Shown: positions 25,860-35,037 of the stretch, in pieces | Position numbering within the stretch: the stretch's first letter is position 1 | Layout of the letters: the number at the start of each line of letters is the position of its first letter | Assembly: GCF_022568795.1 (NCBI RefSeq) | Contig: NZ_JAKZHU010000001.1 | Location: 496,001-560,000, forward strand | Direction: 5' to 3' | Length of the DNA: 64,000 bases | DNA from: Arsenicicoccus dermatophilus | Lineage (GTDB): Bacteria > Actinomycetota > Actinomycetes > Actinomycetales > Dermatophilaceae | The notes under the pieces: generated by a model | The model's database searches: none | The model's input: only the letters and a program-made list of their open reading frames with translations | Told to the model about the DNA's origin: nothing | Position numbers and translations under genes: made by a program

Positions 25860-26879
25860 GTGATCGCCCACCTCGTGGTCGGTCCCGAGGGCCACGGGGT
25901 CACCCGGTGCGCGCTGGACCTGCACGACACCGCTGCGCTGCGCGACGAGCCGCTGGTCCGGGTGCTCGACGGCACCAGCGGTGACCTGGCCGGGATCTCG
26001 CTCCCCGGACGGGTCTCCGTCCACGTCCACGTCACGGACCGGCTCTTCGGGCGGTCCGCGCCGGAGGCCGCCGACCGCCTCGAGCCCCTCCTGCGCGCCC
26101 ACCCGACGACGGTGACGCTGCACGACGTCCCCCAGCCCTCCGACGGCGAGGGGGCCCATCCCCGGCGGGCGGACGCCTATGCCCGGATCGTCGACGCCGC
26201 CCGCGGCGTCGTCGTCAGCAGCGAGCACGAGGCCCTGCTGCTGGACGACGCGCTGGCGCTCGCGGGCCGATCCGACCTGACCGGACGGGCGCGGGCCGTC
26301 ATACCGCTGCCGATCGACCCCCCGGCGCAGCTCCCCGCGCCGCGCCCCGAGAAGCCCTCGGACCACAGGGATCTCGCCGTCCTGGGCTATCTGTATCCCG
26401 GCAAGGGCCACGAGGAGGCACTCGCCGTCCTGCCCGCCCTGCCGCCGGACGTGCGGCTGCTGGCGCTCGGCCGCCCGTCACCCGGCCACGAGGACCTGGC
26501 CGACGAGATCGCCCGCGCCGCAACGCAGCTCGGGCGGCGCGCGGTCGTCACGGGCTTCGTCCCCGACGCCGAGCTCACCGAGCGGCTGCGCACGGTCGCG
26601 GTGCCCGTCGCCCCGCACCGGCACCTGTCCGCCTCCGGGTCGATCAACACCTGGCTCTCGGCGGGACGACGGCCGCTCGTGCCCCGGTCGCGGTATGTCG
26701 ACGAGCTCGAGCGGCGTTGTCCTGGCGCGCTGTTCGTGTACGACGACCTCGCCGAGGCGGCCGCCCGCGCGCTGGCCGAGCCGGACCTGACCTGGCTGAG
26801 CGGCGACGTGCGGCTCGGGCCCTCGACCGAGCAGACCGGGCGTCGGTATGCCGAGACCCTGCGGGGGTGGCACGCATGA
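25860..26879 (+). CDS. Glycosyltransferase-like protein (GT-B fold)
   Basis: A 339-residue protein. LAVLGYLYPGKGHEEALAVL is the typical start of a GT-B donor domain (GxxxPxKGH), followed by VVTGFVPDAELTERL and a late SASGSINTWLSAGRRPLVP where the nucleotide-sugar site is expected. The N-terminal half is divergent. The GTG start at 25860 is the first in frame. It overlaps the next glycosyltransferase gene by ATGA. Confidence 0.72.
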   Translation: MIAHLVVGPEGHGVTRCALDLHDTAALRDEPLVRVLDGTSGDLAGISLPGRVSVHVHVTDRLFGRSAPEAADRLEPLLRAHPTTVTLHDVPQPSDGEGAHPRRADAYARIVDAARGVVVSSEHEALLLDDALALAGRSDLTGRARAVIPLPIDPPAQLPAPRPEKPSDHRDLAVLGYLYPGKGHEEALAVLPALPPDVRLLALGRPSPGHEDLADEIARAATQLGRRAVVTGFVPDAELTERLRTVAVPVAPHRHLSASGSINTWLSAGRRPLVPRSRYVDELERRCPGALFVYDDLAEAAARALAEPDLTWLSGDVRLGPSTEQTGRRYAETLRGWHA

Positions 26880-28099
26880 CCGCCGAGATCGCCGTGGTGG
26901 TGCCGTACTTCGCGCAGCAGTCGAGCCTGGACCTGGTCCTCGCGGCGCTGGAGCTGCAGACCGTGGACCACGCCCGGCTGGAGGTCGTGGTGGCCGACGA
27001 CGGCTCCCCGACCCCGCCCGACCTGGGCGAGCGGCCCTACGCCGTGAGGGCGGTGAGGCAGGAGGACCTCGGCTTCCGCGCCTCCGCCGCCCGCCGCCTG
27101 GGCGCGGCGGCCACCACCGCGCCGGTGCTGTGCTTCCTGGACGCCGACACCGTGCCGGAGCCGGACTACCTCGCCCGGCTGACCGCGGTCGTGACGGAGG
27201 GCCCCTGCGGCACCGTCGCCGTGGGACGACGGCGGCACGCCGACCTCGGCGGCTGGACCCGGGAGCGCTTGCGCGCCTGGCTCGGCGGCACCGGTGAGCC
27301 TCCGGCCGAGCTCGCCGAGCCCCGCTGGCTGCGCGAGGCCTATGCCGCCTCCCGCGACCTGCGCGACGCCGACGACCGGTCCTACCGCTTCGTCATCAGC
27401 GCCGTGCTGGCCTTGACCCGTGAGACCTACGACGCCGCCGGCGGCTTCGACCCGTCGTTCGTGGGCTACGGCGGGGAGGACTGGGACCTCGCCCATCGCT
27501 GCTGGCTGGCCGGTGCCGACCTGCGCCACGTGCCGGAGGCCGTCGCCTGGCACGACGGGCCGGACTTCGCCGGGCGCGCCGACGACGACGCCCGCCGCAC
27601 CAAGGACCGCGAGACCCTCCAGCTGGCGCGGGTGCTCACCGACCCCTGCGCCCGCGGCGCGGGCCTGCTCTGGCCCTGCCCGCAGGTCGCGGTGACGCTG
27701 GCCGGGGCGCCCGACGCCGGGACGCTGGCGGCGACCGCCTCGGCCGTGCTGCGCGACGCCGACGCCGCGCTGTGGCTCCCGGACCTCGATGCGCTGCCCG
27801 ACGGTCTGCCGCCGGACCCACGCCTGCACGCGGGACCGCCGCCCACCGAGGTGCTGCGGCGCGCCCGCCACCAGGTGCACCTGACCGGTCCGGTGCTGCT
27901 CGACCGCCCGCTGCGCGAGCTCGTCGAGGACGGACCGGCCCGGTATGCCGCCGACGGGCGACCCCTGCTGGTCCTGCACCGCACCCGGGACCTGGCGCGG
28001 GGCGAGCAGGACCCGGCCCACCGGGAGGCCGGGCCGGCCGGCATACGGCCGCTCGGCGGGGACGCCACCCTGGAAGCCCGATGGGGTGGCTGGGCCTGA
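26876..28099 (+). CDS. Glycosyltransferase family 2 with galactosyltransferase-type C-terminal loop
   Basis: A 407-residue protein. The GT2 N-terminus is IAVVVPYFAQQSSLDLVLAAL, the metal motif CFLDADTVPEPDYL, and the acceptor loop GGFDPSFVGYGGEDWDLAHR. After residue 260 comes an additional region without a recognised domain. The stop codon lies inside the terminator hairpin, so this gene ends the rightward operon. Confidence 0.83.
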   Translation: MTAEIAVVVPYFAQQSSLDLVLAALELQTVDHARLEVVVADDGSPTPPDLGERPYAVRAVRQEDLGFRASAARRLGAAATTAPVLCFLDADTVPEPDYLARLTAVVTEGPCGTVAVGRRRHADLGGWTRERLRAWLGGTGEPPAELAEPRWLREAYAASRDLRDADDRSYRFVISAVLALTRETYDAAGGFDPSFVGYGGEDWDLAHRCWLAGADLRHVPEAVAWHDGPDFAGRADDDARRTKDRETLQLARVLTDPCARGAGLLWPCPQVAVTLAGAPDAGTLAATASAVLRDADAALWLPDLDALPDGLPPDPRLHAGPPPTEVLRRARHQVHLTGPVLLDRPLRELVEDGPARYAADGRPLLVLHRTRDLARGEQDPAHREAGPAGIRPLGGDATLEARWGGWA

Positions 28100-28116
28100 G
28101 ACCCAGCCACCCCATC
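28080..28116. terminator. Strong hairpin terminator overlapping a stop codon
   Basis: A perfect 15-bp stem (28080-28094 with 28102-28116, arm GATGGGGTGGCTGGG) and a 7-base loop. The TGA stop of the preceding gene is in the loop region. It separates that gene from the convergent catalase gene, so it can work in both directions. Confidence 0.78.
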
Positions 28117-28156
28117 AGGTGGTCAGCCCGCCGCGGCGGGCGACGTCAGCGCGCGA

Positions 28157-30340
28157 TCACCTGCCCGTCGTGGGGAAGCGGTCCCAGGCGCGGTGCTTGG
28201 CGAGCAGCGGCACCAGCTGGTCGACCATCGAGGCCGCGTCGGCCACGACGACCCCCTTGGCGTCCGTCGGCAGGTCGCCGAGGGCGTCGGGGGTGAGACC
28301 GCCGATCGCCTTGCACTGGCGGAAGGCCTCGCCGAGCATCAGGGCGATGCGCGGGTCGGTGGGCTTGCGCGAGGCGTCCGGGTCGGCGTTGCGCGAGTCG
28401 ACCGACGGCAGCGCGTCCTTGGCGGGGGCGATGGGCCCGGCCAGCACGATCGCGTCGAACTCGATGGACGCGGCCGTGGCGAAGGTCTTGTCCACGGTCA
28501 CGGACCCGCCCGCGGCGCCGGTGAGCTCGCCGCCGTGCGGGCCGACCACGAAGGGCACCAGCTTGGCACCCTTGGCGGCCTCGACCAGCGCGGAGACCGC
28601 CGCCAGGTCGCTGGCCGCGTCGCAGACGATGCCGACCTTGCGGCCGTCCACCGGGAACTCGCCGCCGATCTGCGACAGGGCCGGGCTCGGGTCGCGGTCC
28701 GGGACCTGGACGGTGGGCTCGGGCGCCGGCAGGCCGAGGCCCTCGGCGACGCGGGCGCACAGGTCGGCGTCGATGTTGGCCAGGCACTGCACCTGACGCT
28801 CGCGGATCGCGGGCGTCTCGCACTTGGCGAGCTCGAAGGTGTACGCCGAGACGATGTGGTCCTGCTCCAGCGGCGTCATCGAGCGGAAGAACATCCGCGG
28901 CTGGGAGAAGTGGTCGTCGAAGGTCGCGGGGTTGGCCCGGACCTTGGTGGACGCCGCCACCGGCGCGGGCACCTCGATGTAGGCGCCGTCCGTGCTCTCG
29001 GCCGGGAAGGGGTTGCCGCCGCCGAGGGAGTTGGGGCGGTAGGTGCCGACGCCGGAGTGGACACCCTGCTGACCGTAGCCGTCGCGCAGGTTGTCGTTGA
29101 CCGGGACGTGCGGACGGTTGATCGGCAGCTGGGAGAAGTTCGGGCCGCCGAGGCGCGTGATCTGGGTGTCCAGGTAGGAGAACAGGCGCGCCTGCAGCAG
29201 CGCGTCGTTGACGATGTCGATGCCGGGCACCAGGTGACCGGGGTGGAAGGCCACCTGCTCGACCTCGGCGAAGAAGTTCGTCGGGTTGGCGTTCAGGGTC
29301 ATCAGACCGACCGGCTGCACGGGAGCGAGCTCCTCGGGCACCAGCTTGGTCGGGTCGAGCAGGTCGATCCCCTCGAACATCTGGTCCTCGGTGTCCGGGA
29401 AGACCTGCACCCCGAGCTCCCACTGCGGGAAGTGGCCGCCCTCGATGGCGTCCGCGAGGTCACGGCGCTGGAAGTCGGCGTCCTTGCCCATGATCAGCTG
29501 CGCCTCCTCCCAGGTGGTGGAGTGCACGCCGGCCTTGGGCTTCCAGTGCCACTTGACCAGGCAGGTCTTGCCGTCCTCGTCGACGAGGCGGAAGGTGTGG
29601 ACGCCGAAGCCCTCCATGGTGCGCAGCGACAGGGGGATGCCCCGGTCGGACATGTTCCACATCGTCAGGTGCTGGGCCTCGGTGTGCAGCGACACGAAGT
29701 CCCAGAAGGTGTCGTGGGCGCTCGCGGCCTGCGGGATCTCCCGGTCGGCCTCGGGCTTGGCCGAGTGGACGATGTCGGGGAACTTGATGCCGTCCTGGAT
29801 GAAGAAGACGGGCATGTTGTTGCCCACGAAGTCGAAGGTGCCCTCGGAGGTGTAGAACTTCACGGCGAAGCCGCGGGTGTCGCGCGGGGTGTCCGCGGAG
29901 CCGCGGGAGCCGAGCACGGTGGAGAAGCGCACGAAGACCGGGGTCTCGACGTCCTTCTTGAGGAAGGCCGCACGGGTGATCTTCTCCGCGGTGCCGTAGG
30001 CCTGGAAGACGCCGTGGGCGCCGGTGCCGCGGGCGTGGACCGCGCGCTCCGGGATGCGCTCGTGGTCGAAGTGCGTGATCTTCTCGCGCAGGTGGTGGTC
30101 CTGCAGCAGCGTCGGGCCCCGGTCGCCCGCCTTGAGCGAGTGGTCGGTGTCGTGGAGGCGGACGCCCTGGGCCGTGGTGAGGAACTCGCCCTGCTGGCCG
30201 CGGGACGTCTGGTCACCGCCGAGGTCGGTGCCGGTGGCGGTGCGGACCTGCGGGGCGCGGGTGTCGTCGGCCGGGGGCAGCGGGGCCTGGGGGGTGGTGG
30301 GCTCGTCGATCGAAGGGTTCTCGGGCAGACGGTTCGGCAT
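28157..30340 (-). CDS. katE: Large-subunit catalase (HPII/KatE type)
   Basis: A 727-residue heme catalase, matching the long HPII form. The catalytic His is in RAVHARGTGAHG, the distal Asn in VGNNMPVFF, and the heme-ligand Tyr in RLFSYLDTQITRLG. A C-terminal flavodoxin/amidotransferase-like domain follows from about residue 570 (KVGIVCDAASDLAAVSALVEA). It disproportionates hydrogen peroxide. GGAGG lies before the ATG. The gene stands alone with a strong terminator at its end. Confidence 0.95.
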   Translation of the reverse strand: MPNRLPENPSIDEPTTPQAPLPPADDTRAPQVRTATGTDLGGDQTSRGQQGEFLTTAQGVRLHDTDHSLKAGDRGPTLLQDHHLREKITHFDHERIPERAVHARGTGAHGVFQAYGTAEKITRAAFLKKDVETPVFVRFSTVLGSRGSADTPRDTRGFAVKFYTSEGTFDFVGNNMPVFFIQDGIKFPDIVHSAKPEADREIPQAASAHDTFWDFVSLHTEAQHLTMWNMSDRGIPLSLRTMEGFGVHTFRLVDEDGKTCLVKWHWKPKAGVHSTTWEEAQLIMGKDADFQRRDLADAIEGGHFPQWELGVQVFPDTEDQMFEGIDLLDPTKLVPEELAPVQPVGLMTLNANPTNFFAEVEQVAFHPGHLVPGIDIVNDALLQARLFSYLDTQITRLGGPNFSQLPINRPHVPVNDNLRDGYGQQGVHSGVGTYRPNSLGGGNPFPAESTDGAYIEVPAPVAASTKVRANPATFDDHFSQPRMFFRSMTPLEQDHIVSAYTFELAKCETPAIRERQVQCLANIDADLCARVAEGLGLPAPEPTVQVPDRDPSPALSQIGGEFPVDGRKVGIVCDAASDLAAVSALVEAAKGAKLVPFVVGPHGGELTGAAGGSVTVDKTFATAASIEFDAIVLAGPIAPAKDALPSVDSRNADPDASRKPTDPRIALMLGEAFRQCKAIGGLTPDALGDLPTDAKGVVVADAASMVDQLVPLLAKHRAWDRFPTTGR

Positions 30341-30574
30341 ACGTCCTCCATCGTCTAGGGCCGCCGGAGCGGCGGGGGTGGACCGGCGGCGCGCATCTTG
30401 GCCGCCGTTCTCCTCAGTTCGCCTACCCCGATCCCGTCCGGGGCAGACCTGGCCGACGCCACCAGATGAGAACAGTTGTCGTGGGTCTGAGCCGTCGCCG
30501 GGGCAGGTATGACCCTCACAGGTCGTGCAGACGTCGTTGCGATCGGTCAACGTCCCCCATCGAAAGGCGCCCCC
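30341..30574. promoter_or_regulatory. Intergenic region between divergent katE and alcohol dehydrogenase genes
   Basis: About 230 bases that must hold both promoters. I see a run GATGAGAACAGTTGTCGTGG (30466-30485) that is less GC-rich than the rest but no convincing -10/-35 boxes. No small gene or RNA is evident. Confidence 0.3.
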
Positions 30575-31759
30575 ATGAAGGCCTTGACCTGGCAGGGAGT
30601 CGAGCAGGTCTCCGTCGAGACCGTTCCCGACCCCGCCGTGCAGCTGCCCACCGACGCCGTCGTCCGTGTCACCTCGACCGCCATCTGCGGCTCCGACCTG
30701 CACCTCTACCGCGTCCTGGGGCCCTACCTCAAGGCCGGCGACGTCCTGGGTCACGAGTTCATGGGCATCGTCGAGGAGGTCGGGTCCGAGGTCGGCAACC
30801 TCACGGTCGGCGACCGCGTCGTCGTGCCCTTCACCATCTCCTGCGGCCACTGCTTCATGTGCCGCATCGGCAAGCAGTCCCAGTGCGAGACCACGCAGGT
30901 GCGCGACCAGGGCAAGGGTGCGGCCCTGTTCGGCTACACCAGCATGTACGGCGCCGTCCCCGGCGGGCAGGCGGAGTACGTCCGGGTGCCGCAGGCGCAG
31001 TACGGCCCGGTCGTCATCCCGCAGGAGGGCGCCGACGAGCGCTATCTCTACCTGTCCGACATCCTCCCCACCGCGTGGCAGGCGGCCAAGTACGCCGACA
31101 TCGAGGAGGGCTCGACGGTCGCGGTCTACGGCCTCGGCCCGGTCGGCCAGCTCGCCACCCGCGCGGCCAAGGAGCTCGGTGCGGGTCGGGTCGTCGCGGT
31201 GGACCTGGTGCCCGAGCGGCTGGAGCTGGCCCGCTCCTTCGGCGTGGAGACCGTCGACCTGCGCGAGGTCGACGACCCCGCCGAGGCGATCCGGGACCTC
31301 ACCGACGGCCGCGGCGCCGACGCGGTGCTCGAGACGGTCGGCATGGAGGCCCACGGGTCCCCGGTGGCCGAGAAGGCCTTCGACCTCGTGGGCAAGCTGC
31401 CCAAGCCGGTCGCCCGCACGGTGACCGAGACCGTGGGCATGGACCAGCTGAACGCGCTGCACAGCGCCATCGACGCCGTGCGCCGCGGCGGCACCCTGTC
31501 GATCGTCGGGGTGTATGGCGGTGCGGCCGACCCGATGCCGATGATGGACATGTTCGACAAGAACCTCACCATCCGCATGGGTCAGGCCAACGTGCGCCGG
31601 TGGACCGACGAGCTCCTCGAGGTCGTGCAGCGCGACGGCGACGTCCTCGGCACCGAGACCCTGGCCACGCACCGGGTGCCGCTCGACCGGGCGCCGGAGA
31701 TGTACGACACCTTCCAGAAGAAGGCGGACGGCTGCATCAAGGTGGTCCTCAAGCCCTGA
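30575..31759 (+). CDS. Zinc-dependent alcohol dehydrogenase (medium-chain)
   Basis: A 394-residue MDR enzyme. Catalytic zinc: Cys in ICGSDLH and the HEF motif of GHEFMG. Structural zinc: four Cys in CGHCFMCRIGKQSQC. NAD-binding fold: YGLGPVGQLATRAAKELGA. The closest pattern is the glutathione-independent formaldehyde dehydrogenase-like/threonine-dehydrogenase-like branch, as in the insert region around residues 115-150. Substrate uncertain. GAAAGG is 7 bases before the ATG at 30575. Confidence 0.9.
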   Translation: MKALTWQGVEQVSVETVPDPAVQLPTDAVVRVTSTAICGSDLHLYRVLGPYLKAGDVLGHEFMGIVEEVGSEVGNLTVGDRVVVPFTISCGHCFMCRIGKQSQCETTQVRDQGKGAALFGYTSMYGAVPGGQAEYVRVPQAQYGPVVIPQEGADERYLYLSDILPTAWQAAKYADIEEGSTVAVYGLGPVGQLATRAAKELGAGRVVAVDLVPERLELARSFGVETVDLREVDDPAEAIRDLTDGRGADAVLETVGMEAHGSPVAEKAFDLVGKLPKPVARTVTETVGMDQLNALHSAIDAVRRGGTLSIVGVYGGAADPMPMMDMFDKNLTIRMGQANVRRWTDELLEVVQRDGDVLGTETLATHRVPLDRAPEMYDTFQKKADGCIKVVLKP

Positions 31760-31830
31760 CCGGGCATCGGCATACGCCTGAAAGAGGCCACGGGGACGCC
31801 GAAGAGCCTGGCAGACCGGCCGACGAACCA

Positions 31831-31871
31831 AGAGCGGTGCCGACGACCCCCAAGTCCGTCGGCACCGCTCT
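31831..31871 (+). terminator. Hairpin terminator after the alcohol dehydrogenase
   Basis: A perfect 15-bp stem (31831-31845 with 31857-31871, arm AGAGCGGTGCCGACG) and an 11-base loop, 71 bases after the stop codon. No gene on the other strand uses it. Confidence 0.75.
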
Positions 31872-31907
31872 CAGGTGTGTGAACCTCCCCCTCGGTCGCT
31901 CACACAC

Positions 31908-32000
31908 ATGCAAGACGGATCATTCTTCACAGAGGTTTCCTCTCGTGAGCCCCTGGATGGATTTGCCCCTGAATGGGCTAGTAACGTCGGCGTTCAGTAA
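31908..32000 (+). CDS. Candidate 30-codon small ORF
   Basis: An open frame encoding MQDGSFFTEVSSREPLDGFA and ten more residues, ending in TAA. Its base composition is less GC-rich than neighbouring genes. No Shine-Dalgarno sequence is visible; a leaderless or unexpressed ORF is possible. It sits directly after a GTGTGTGA/TCACACAC inverted repeat and about 100 bases before ilvA, so a leader peptide or regulatory role could be considered. Chance is a strong alternative. Confidence 0.2.
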   Translation: MQDGSFFTEVSSREPLDGFAPEWASNVGVQ

Positions 32001-32102
32001 CTTCGTGACAGTCTTTCAGGGCGTCCAGGGCAGGCGCTCAGCAGGCGTCTGCGATGTGGGACGACAGACCGCCAGATGATATGGGGACGGGATCCTGAGG
32101 TC

Positions 32103-33389
32103 ATGACCCTCGCCGACACCCTCGCCGAGTCCCAGGTGACCGAGGCCGCGACCCTGCTCGCCGGCGTCGTCGAGCGCACCCCGCTCCAGCCCAACGCCCG
32201 CCTGGGTGAGCGGATCCAGGGCGAGGTGTGGCTCAAGCGCGAGGACCTGCAGCCCGTGCGGTCCTACAAGCTGCGGGGGGCCTACTCGCTCGTCGCCCGG
32301 CTCGACCCCTCCGAGCGGGCCGCCGGCGTCGTCTGCGCGAGCGCCGGCAACCACGGCCAGGGGGTGGCCTTCGCCTGCCGCGAGCTCGGGATCAGGGCAC
32401 GGATCTTCGTGCCCACGACCACTCCTCGGCAGAAGCGGGACCGGATGCGCGCGCTGGGCGGCGACCTCGTCGAGCTCGTGGTCACCGGGGACACCTACGA
32501 CGAGGCGGCCGGGCGGGCCGCGGTCGAGGCGACGGTCACCGGCGCCACCGTCGTCCCGGCCTTCGACCACCCCCGGACCATCGCCGGGCAGGGCACCGTG
32601 GCCGCCGAGGTCGTCGATCAGCTCGGCCGGGCCCCCGACGTGCTGCTCGTGCCGGTCGGCGGAGCAGGGATGCTCGCGGGCTGTCTCACGTGGCTCGCCG
32701 AGCACCATCCGGCCACTCGCGTGGTGGCGGTCGAGCCGGCCGGGGCGGCCTGCCTCGCCGCGGCGCTGGCGGCCGGCGAGCCCGTGACGCTGCCGGCCAT
32801 CGACACCTTCGTGGACGGGGCCGCGGTGCGGCGGGTGGGCGACACGACCCTGGCGGTCGTCCAGGCGGCGATCGCCAAGGGTATGACGGTCGACCTCGCC
32901 CAGGTGCCCGAGGGCAAGGTGTGCACCGAGATGCTCGACCTCTACCAGGTCGACGGGGTCATCGCCGAGCCCGCGGGCGCCCTCGCGACGGCCGCGCTCG
33001 GGGGCGGCGACCGGGAGTCCCTGGTGACCGTCGAGCCGGGCCGGACCGTGGTCGCCGTCGTCAGCGGCGGCAACAACGACGTGCCCCGCTACTCCGAGAC
33101 CGTCGAACGGTCGCTCGTCTACGAGGGCCGCAAGCACTACTTCCTGGTGAGCTTCCCGCAGGAGCCGGGAGCGCTGCGACGCTTCCTCGACGAGGTGCTC
33201 GGGCCCGACGACGACATCACCTTGTTCGAGTACGTCAAGCGCTCGAACCGCGAGATCGGGCCCGCCCTGGTCGGCCTCGAGCTGGGTCGCGCGGCAGACC
33301 TGCCGGGGCTGCTCGCCCGCCTGGAGTCGTCGCCGATCGGGGTGGAGCGGGTCGACCCGGCCTCGCCGTTCTACCGCTTCCTCGTCTAG
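32103..33389 (+). CDS. ilvA: Threonine ammonia-lyase (short form with C-terminal regulatory domain)
   Basis: A 428-residue PLP enzyme. The Lys that binds PLP is in VRSYKLRGAYSL; the phosphate-cup loop is PVGGAGMLAG; the PLP nitrogen Ser/Asn motif is SGGNND. The C-terminal 90 residues (HYFLVSFPQEPGALRRFLDE ...) are an ACT-like domain of the kind that binds isoleucine or valine. It forms 2-oxobutanoate from threonine in isoleucine synthesis. The ATG at 32103 is chosen because an upstream ATG 27 bases earlier lies in non-conserved sequence. Confidence 0.93.
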   Translation: MTLADTLAESQVTEAATLLAGVVERTPLQPNARLGERIQGEVWLKREDLQPVRSYKLRGAYSLVARLDPSERAAGVVCASAGNHGQGVAFACRELGIRARIFVPTTTPRQKRDRMRALGGDLVELVVTGDTYDEAAGRAAVEATVTGATVVPAFDHPRTIAGQGTVAAEVVDQLGRAPDVLLVPVGGAGMLAGCLTWLAEHHPATRVVAVEPAGAACLAAALAAGEPVTLPAIDTFVDGAAVRRVGDTTLAVVQAAIAKGMTVDLAQVPEGKVCTEMLDLYQVDGVIAEPAGALATAALGGGDRESLVTVEPGRTVVAVVSGGNNDVPRYSETVERSLVYEGRKHYFLVSFPQEPGALRRFLDEVLGPDDDITLFEYVKRSNREIGPALVGLELGRAADLPGLLARLESSPIGVERVDPASPFYRFLV

Positions 33390-33488
33390 CGCCCGCCCCC
33401 GAGCCCGCCCACTCTGCCGTCCCCGCCCGCGCGCCTACCGCACTCCGCCCCCGCTCGGCCCGTCCCGCACCCGCCCGCTCGCCTCGAT

Positions 33489-33558
33489 GGGGCCAGGCTG
33501 GCCCCGATGAGTACGGTTCGACGCCTCTTTGATCGATCGACGGGGCCAGCCTGGCCCC
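33489..33558. repeat. Paired-palindrome repeat element, copy A
   Basis: Two palindromes, GGGGCCAGGCTGGCCCC (33489-33505) and GGGGCCAGCCTGGCCCC (33542-33558), with centres 53 bp apart. Each is itself a perfect 8-bp inverted repeat around one base, and the two arms are also complementary to each other over 18 bp. It lies between the convergent ends of ilvA and the membrane protein gene, so it may double as a terminator. A near-identical copy lies 2.2 kb further on, with 31 of 34 intervening bases the same. Confidence 0.85.
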
Positions 33559-33621
33559 TGGTGGGCGGGGGTGGGTGAGCCGGGTTGGTGGGGGTGGGTG
33601 GTGGTGGCGGTGGCGGGGTGG
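33559..33621. other. Short G-rich intergenic tail
   Basis: GT/GGGT-rich sequence (repeats of GGGTGGGTG type) between the repeat element and the stop of the membrane protein gene. No feature recognised. Confidence 0.3.
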
Positions 33622-35037
33622 TCAGTGGAAGGGGCCGCGGAAGCCCGCGCGGGACTGGGTGACCTGGTCCCAGGGGTCGTCGTCGCGGCCGTGGGTGACC
33701 ACCGAGCCGCGGCGTCGTCGCTGCCGGGCACTCGGCCCACCGGCGGCCGTGCCGTAGGACCAGCCGTGCGGCAGCCGGCCCGTCGACCACAGCAGCAGCC
33801 CCAGGATCACCAGCCCGAGGATCCCGCCGCCGATCTGCCGGGCGTGCCACGCCGCCCAGCTGGTGCTCGTGCCCAGCCAGGACGTATGCCGGGGGCCGGC
33901 GAGCGCGGCCGAGGTGAGCTGCAGGCAGTCCGCGTCGTACCCCGGATCGACCACGGTCACCGCATCACCGTTCGCGGTGTCCCACAGCGCCCGCTGGGGC
34001 AGCGTGTAGTGGAGCGGCCGGTCGCCGCGCCACGAGACGCACCGCCAGCTCTGGCCGTTCGCGTCCACGCCCCGGGTGGTGAGGGTGACGGGCCGCCCGG
34101 CAGGCGGGATCGGTCCGGCGACCACCGCAACCCCGTTGCGCTCCGCCCGCGCGGCGACCGCCGTGAGGAAGCGGCCCGTCGGGTCGGCCTGCACCTCGGC
34201 GAGCGACCCGCCCGTGTCGGCGTCGACCTCCTGGCTGCCCAGGGTGCGCCCGGTGCCCGCCTCGACCGCGTCGAGCGTGACGCGACCGCCTGCCTCGCGC
34301 CACAGGAGCAGGGCGCCGTCGGCGCGCCACCCGGCGAGGTGCGCCCCGGTCCGGCTCACGAGCCAGGACCGGGTGCCGTCGTGGACCAGCACGGACGGCG
34401 CGTCGGCGGCAGGCGCCTCGCCGATGTGCACGGCCAGCGCGACGCGGCGGCCGTCGGGCGACCACCGCAGCGGGCCCAGGTCGACGTCCGGCCGCTGTCC
34501 GCGCCAGCGTGCGGTCAGGTCGGCGCGGGCCAGGTCCGGGGACTGCCTGCTGGTGGTGCTCGCCATGACCAGGCCGGCGACCGGGGTCTCGGGACGAGGC
34601 ACCGAGTCGTCGCTGGGCAGCAGGTAGGCGACCCGGCTGCCGTCGGGGCTCAGGGCGGCCGAGCGCACGGGCGGCAGCCCCTCCGGGACGTAGGTCCCAC
34701 CGATTTGGTCGACCAGCACCGGGCCGGGCCGCCACTCCTGCGAGCCGAGCACCCCGGCCACCGCGGCGGGCGGCTCCCGGCGTGCCTGGTCCGACGAGAT
34801 GCGCTGGGGGTGACCGCCGCCCGAGCCCTCCCGGGCCGCGGGGGAGAGGGCCAGGTCCCGTCCGAGCAGGGGCAGCGCCCCCAGCACGACCAGCAGCACG
34901 ACGAGGGCGCTCGCGGCGGCCGTCACCACCCGACGTCGGGTGCGACGGGCCCGCCCGGCCCGCCACAGCTCGGCCGGATCCGGGCCCTCGTCGGCGGGGG
35001 AGACGCTGTGCTGCAACAGCTCTCGCAGGTCGCTCAT
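33622..35037 (-). CDS. Membrane protein with beta-propeller-like repeats, partner of the SigE-type sigma factor
   Basis: A 471-residue protein. The cytoplasmic N-terminus (residues 1-36) precedes a transmembrane helix VVTAAASALVVLLVVLGALPLL. A large outside part has TolB/WD40-type repeats (SPDGSRVAYL, SPDGRRVALAV), then a second hydrophobic segment GGGILGLVILGLLLW and a basic cytoplasmic tail. It overlaps the sigma gene by ATGA, which is typical of an anti-sigma factor or sensor partner, but no classical zinc-binding anti-sigma domain is seen. Function inferred from context. Confidence 0.7.
   Translation of the reverse strand: MSDLRELLQHSVSPADEGPDPAELWRAGRARRTRRRVVTAAASALVVLLVVLGALPLLGRDLALSPAAREGSGGGHPQRISSDQARREPPAAVAGVLGSQEWRPGPVLVDQIGGTYVPEGLPPVRSAALSPDGSRVAYLLPSDDSVPRPETPVAGLVMASTTSRQSPDLARADLTARWRGQRPDVDLGPLRWSPDGRRVALAVHIGEAPAADAPSVLVHDGTRSWLVSRTGAHLAGWRADGALLLWREAGGRVTLDAVEAGTGRTLGSQEVDADTGGSLAEVQADPTGRFLTAVAARAERNGVAVVAGPIPPAGRPVTLTTRGVDANGQSWRCVSWRGDRPLHYTLPQRALWDTANGDAVTVVDPGYDADCLQLTSAALAGPRHTSWLGTSTSWAAWHARQIGGGILGLVILGLLLWSTGRLPHGWSYGTAAGGPSARQRRRRGSVVTHGRDDDPWDQVTQSRAGFRGPFH

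Noticed and set aside
28157-31831. Very long open frame on the minus strand that runs through katE and the alcohol dehydrogenase region.
   Set aside because: The upstream part is antisense to the alcohol dehydrogenase gene and has no family resemblance; the true start is the ATG at 30340 with GGAGG.
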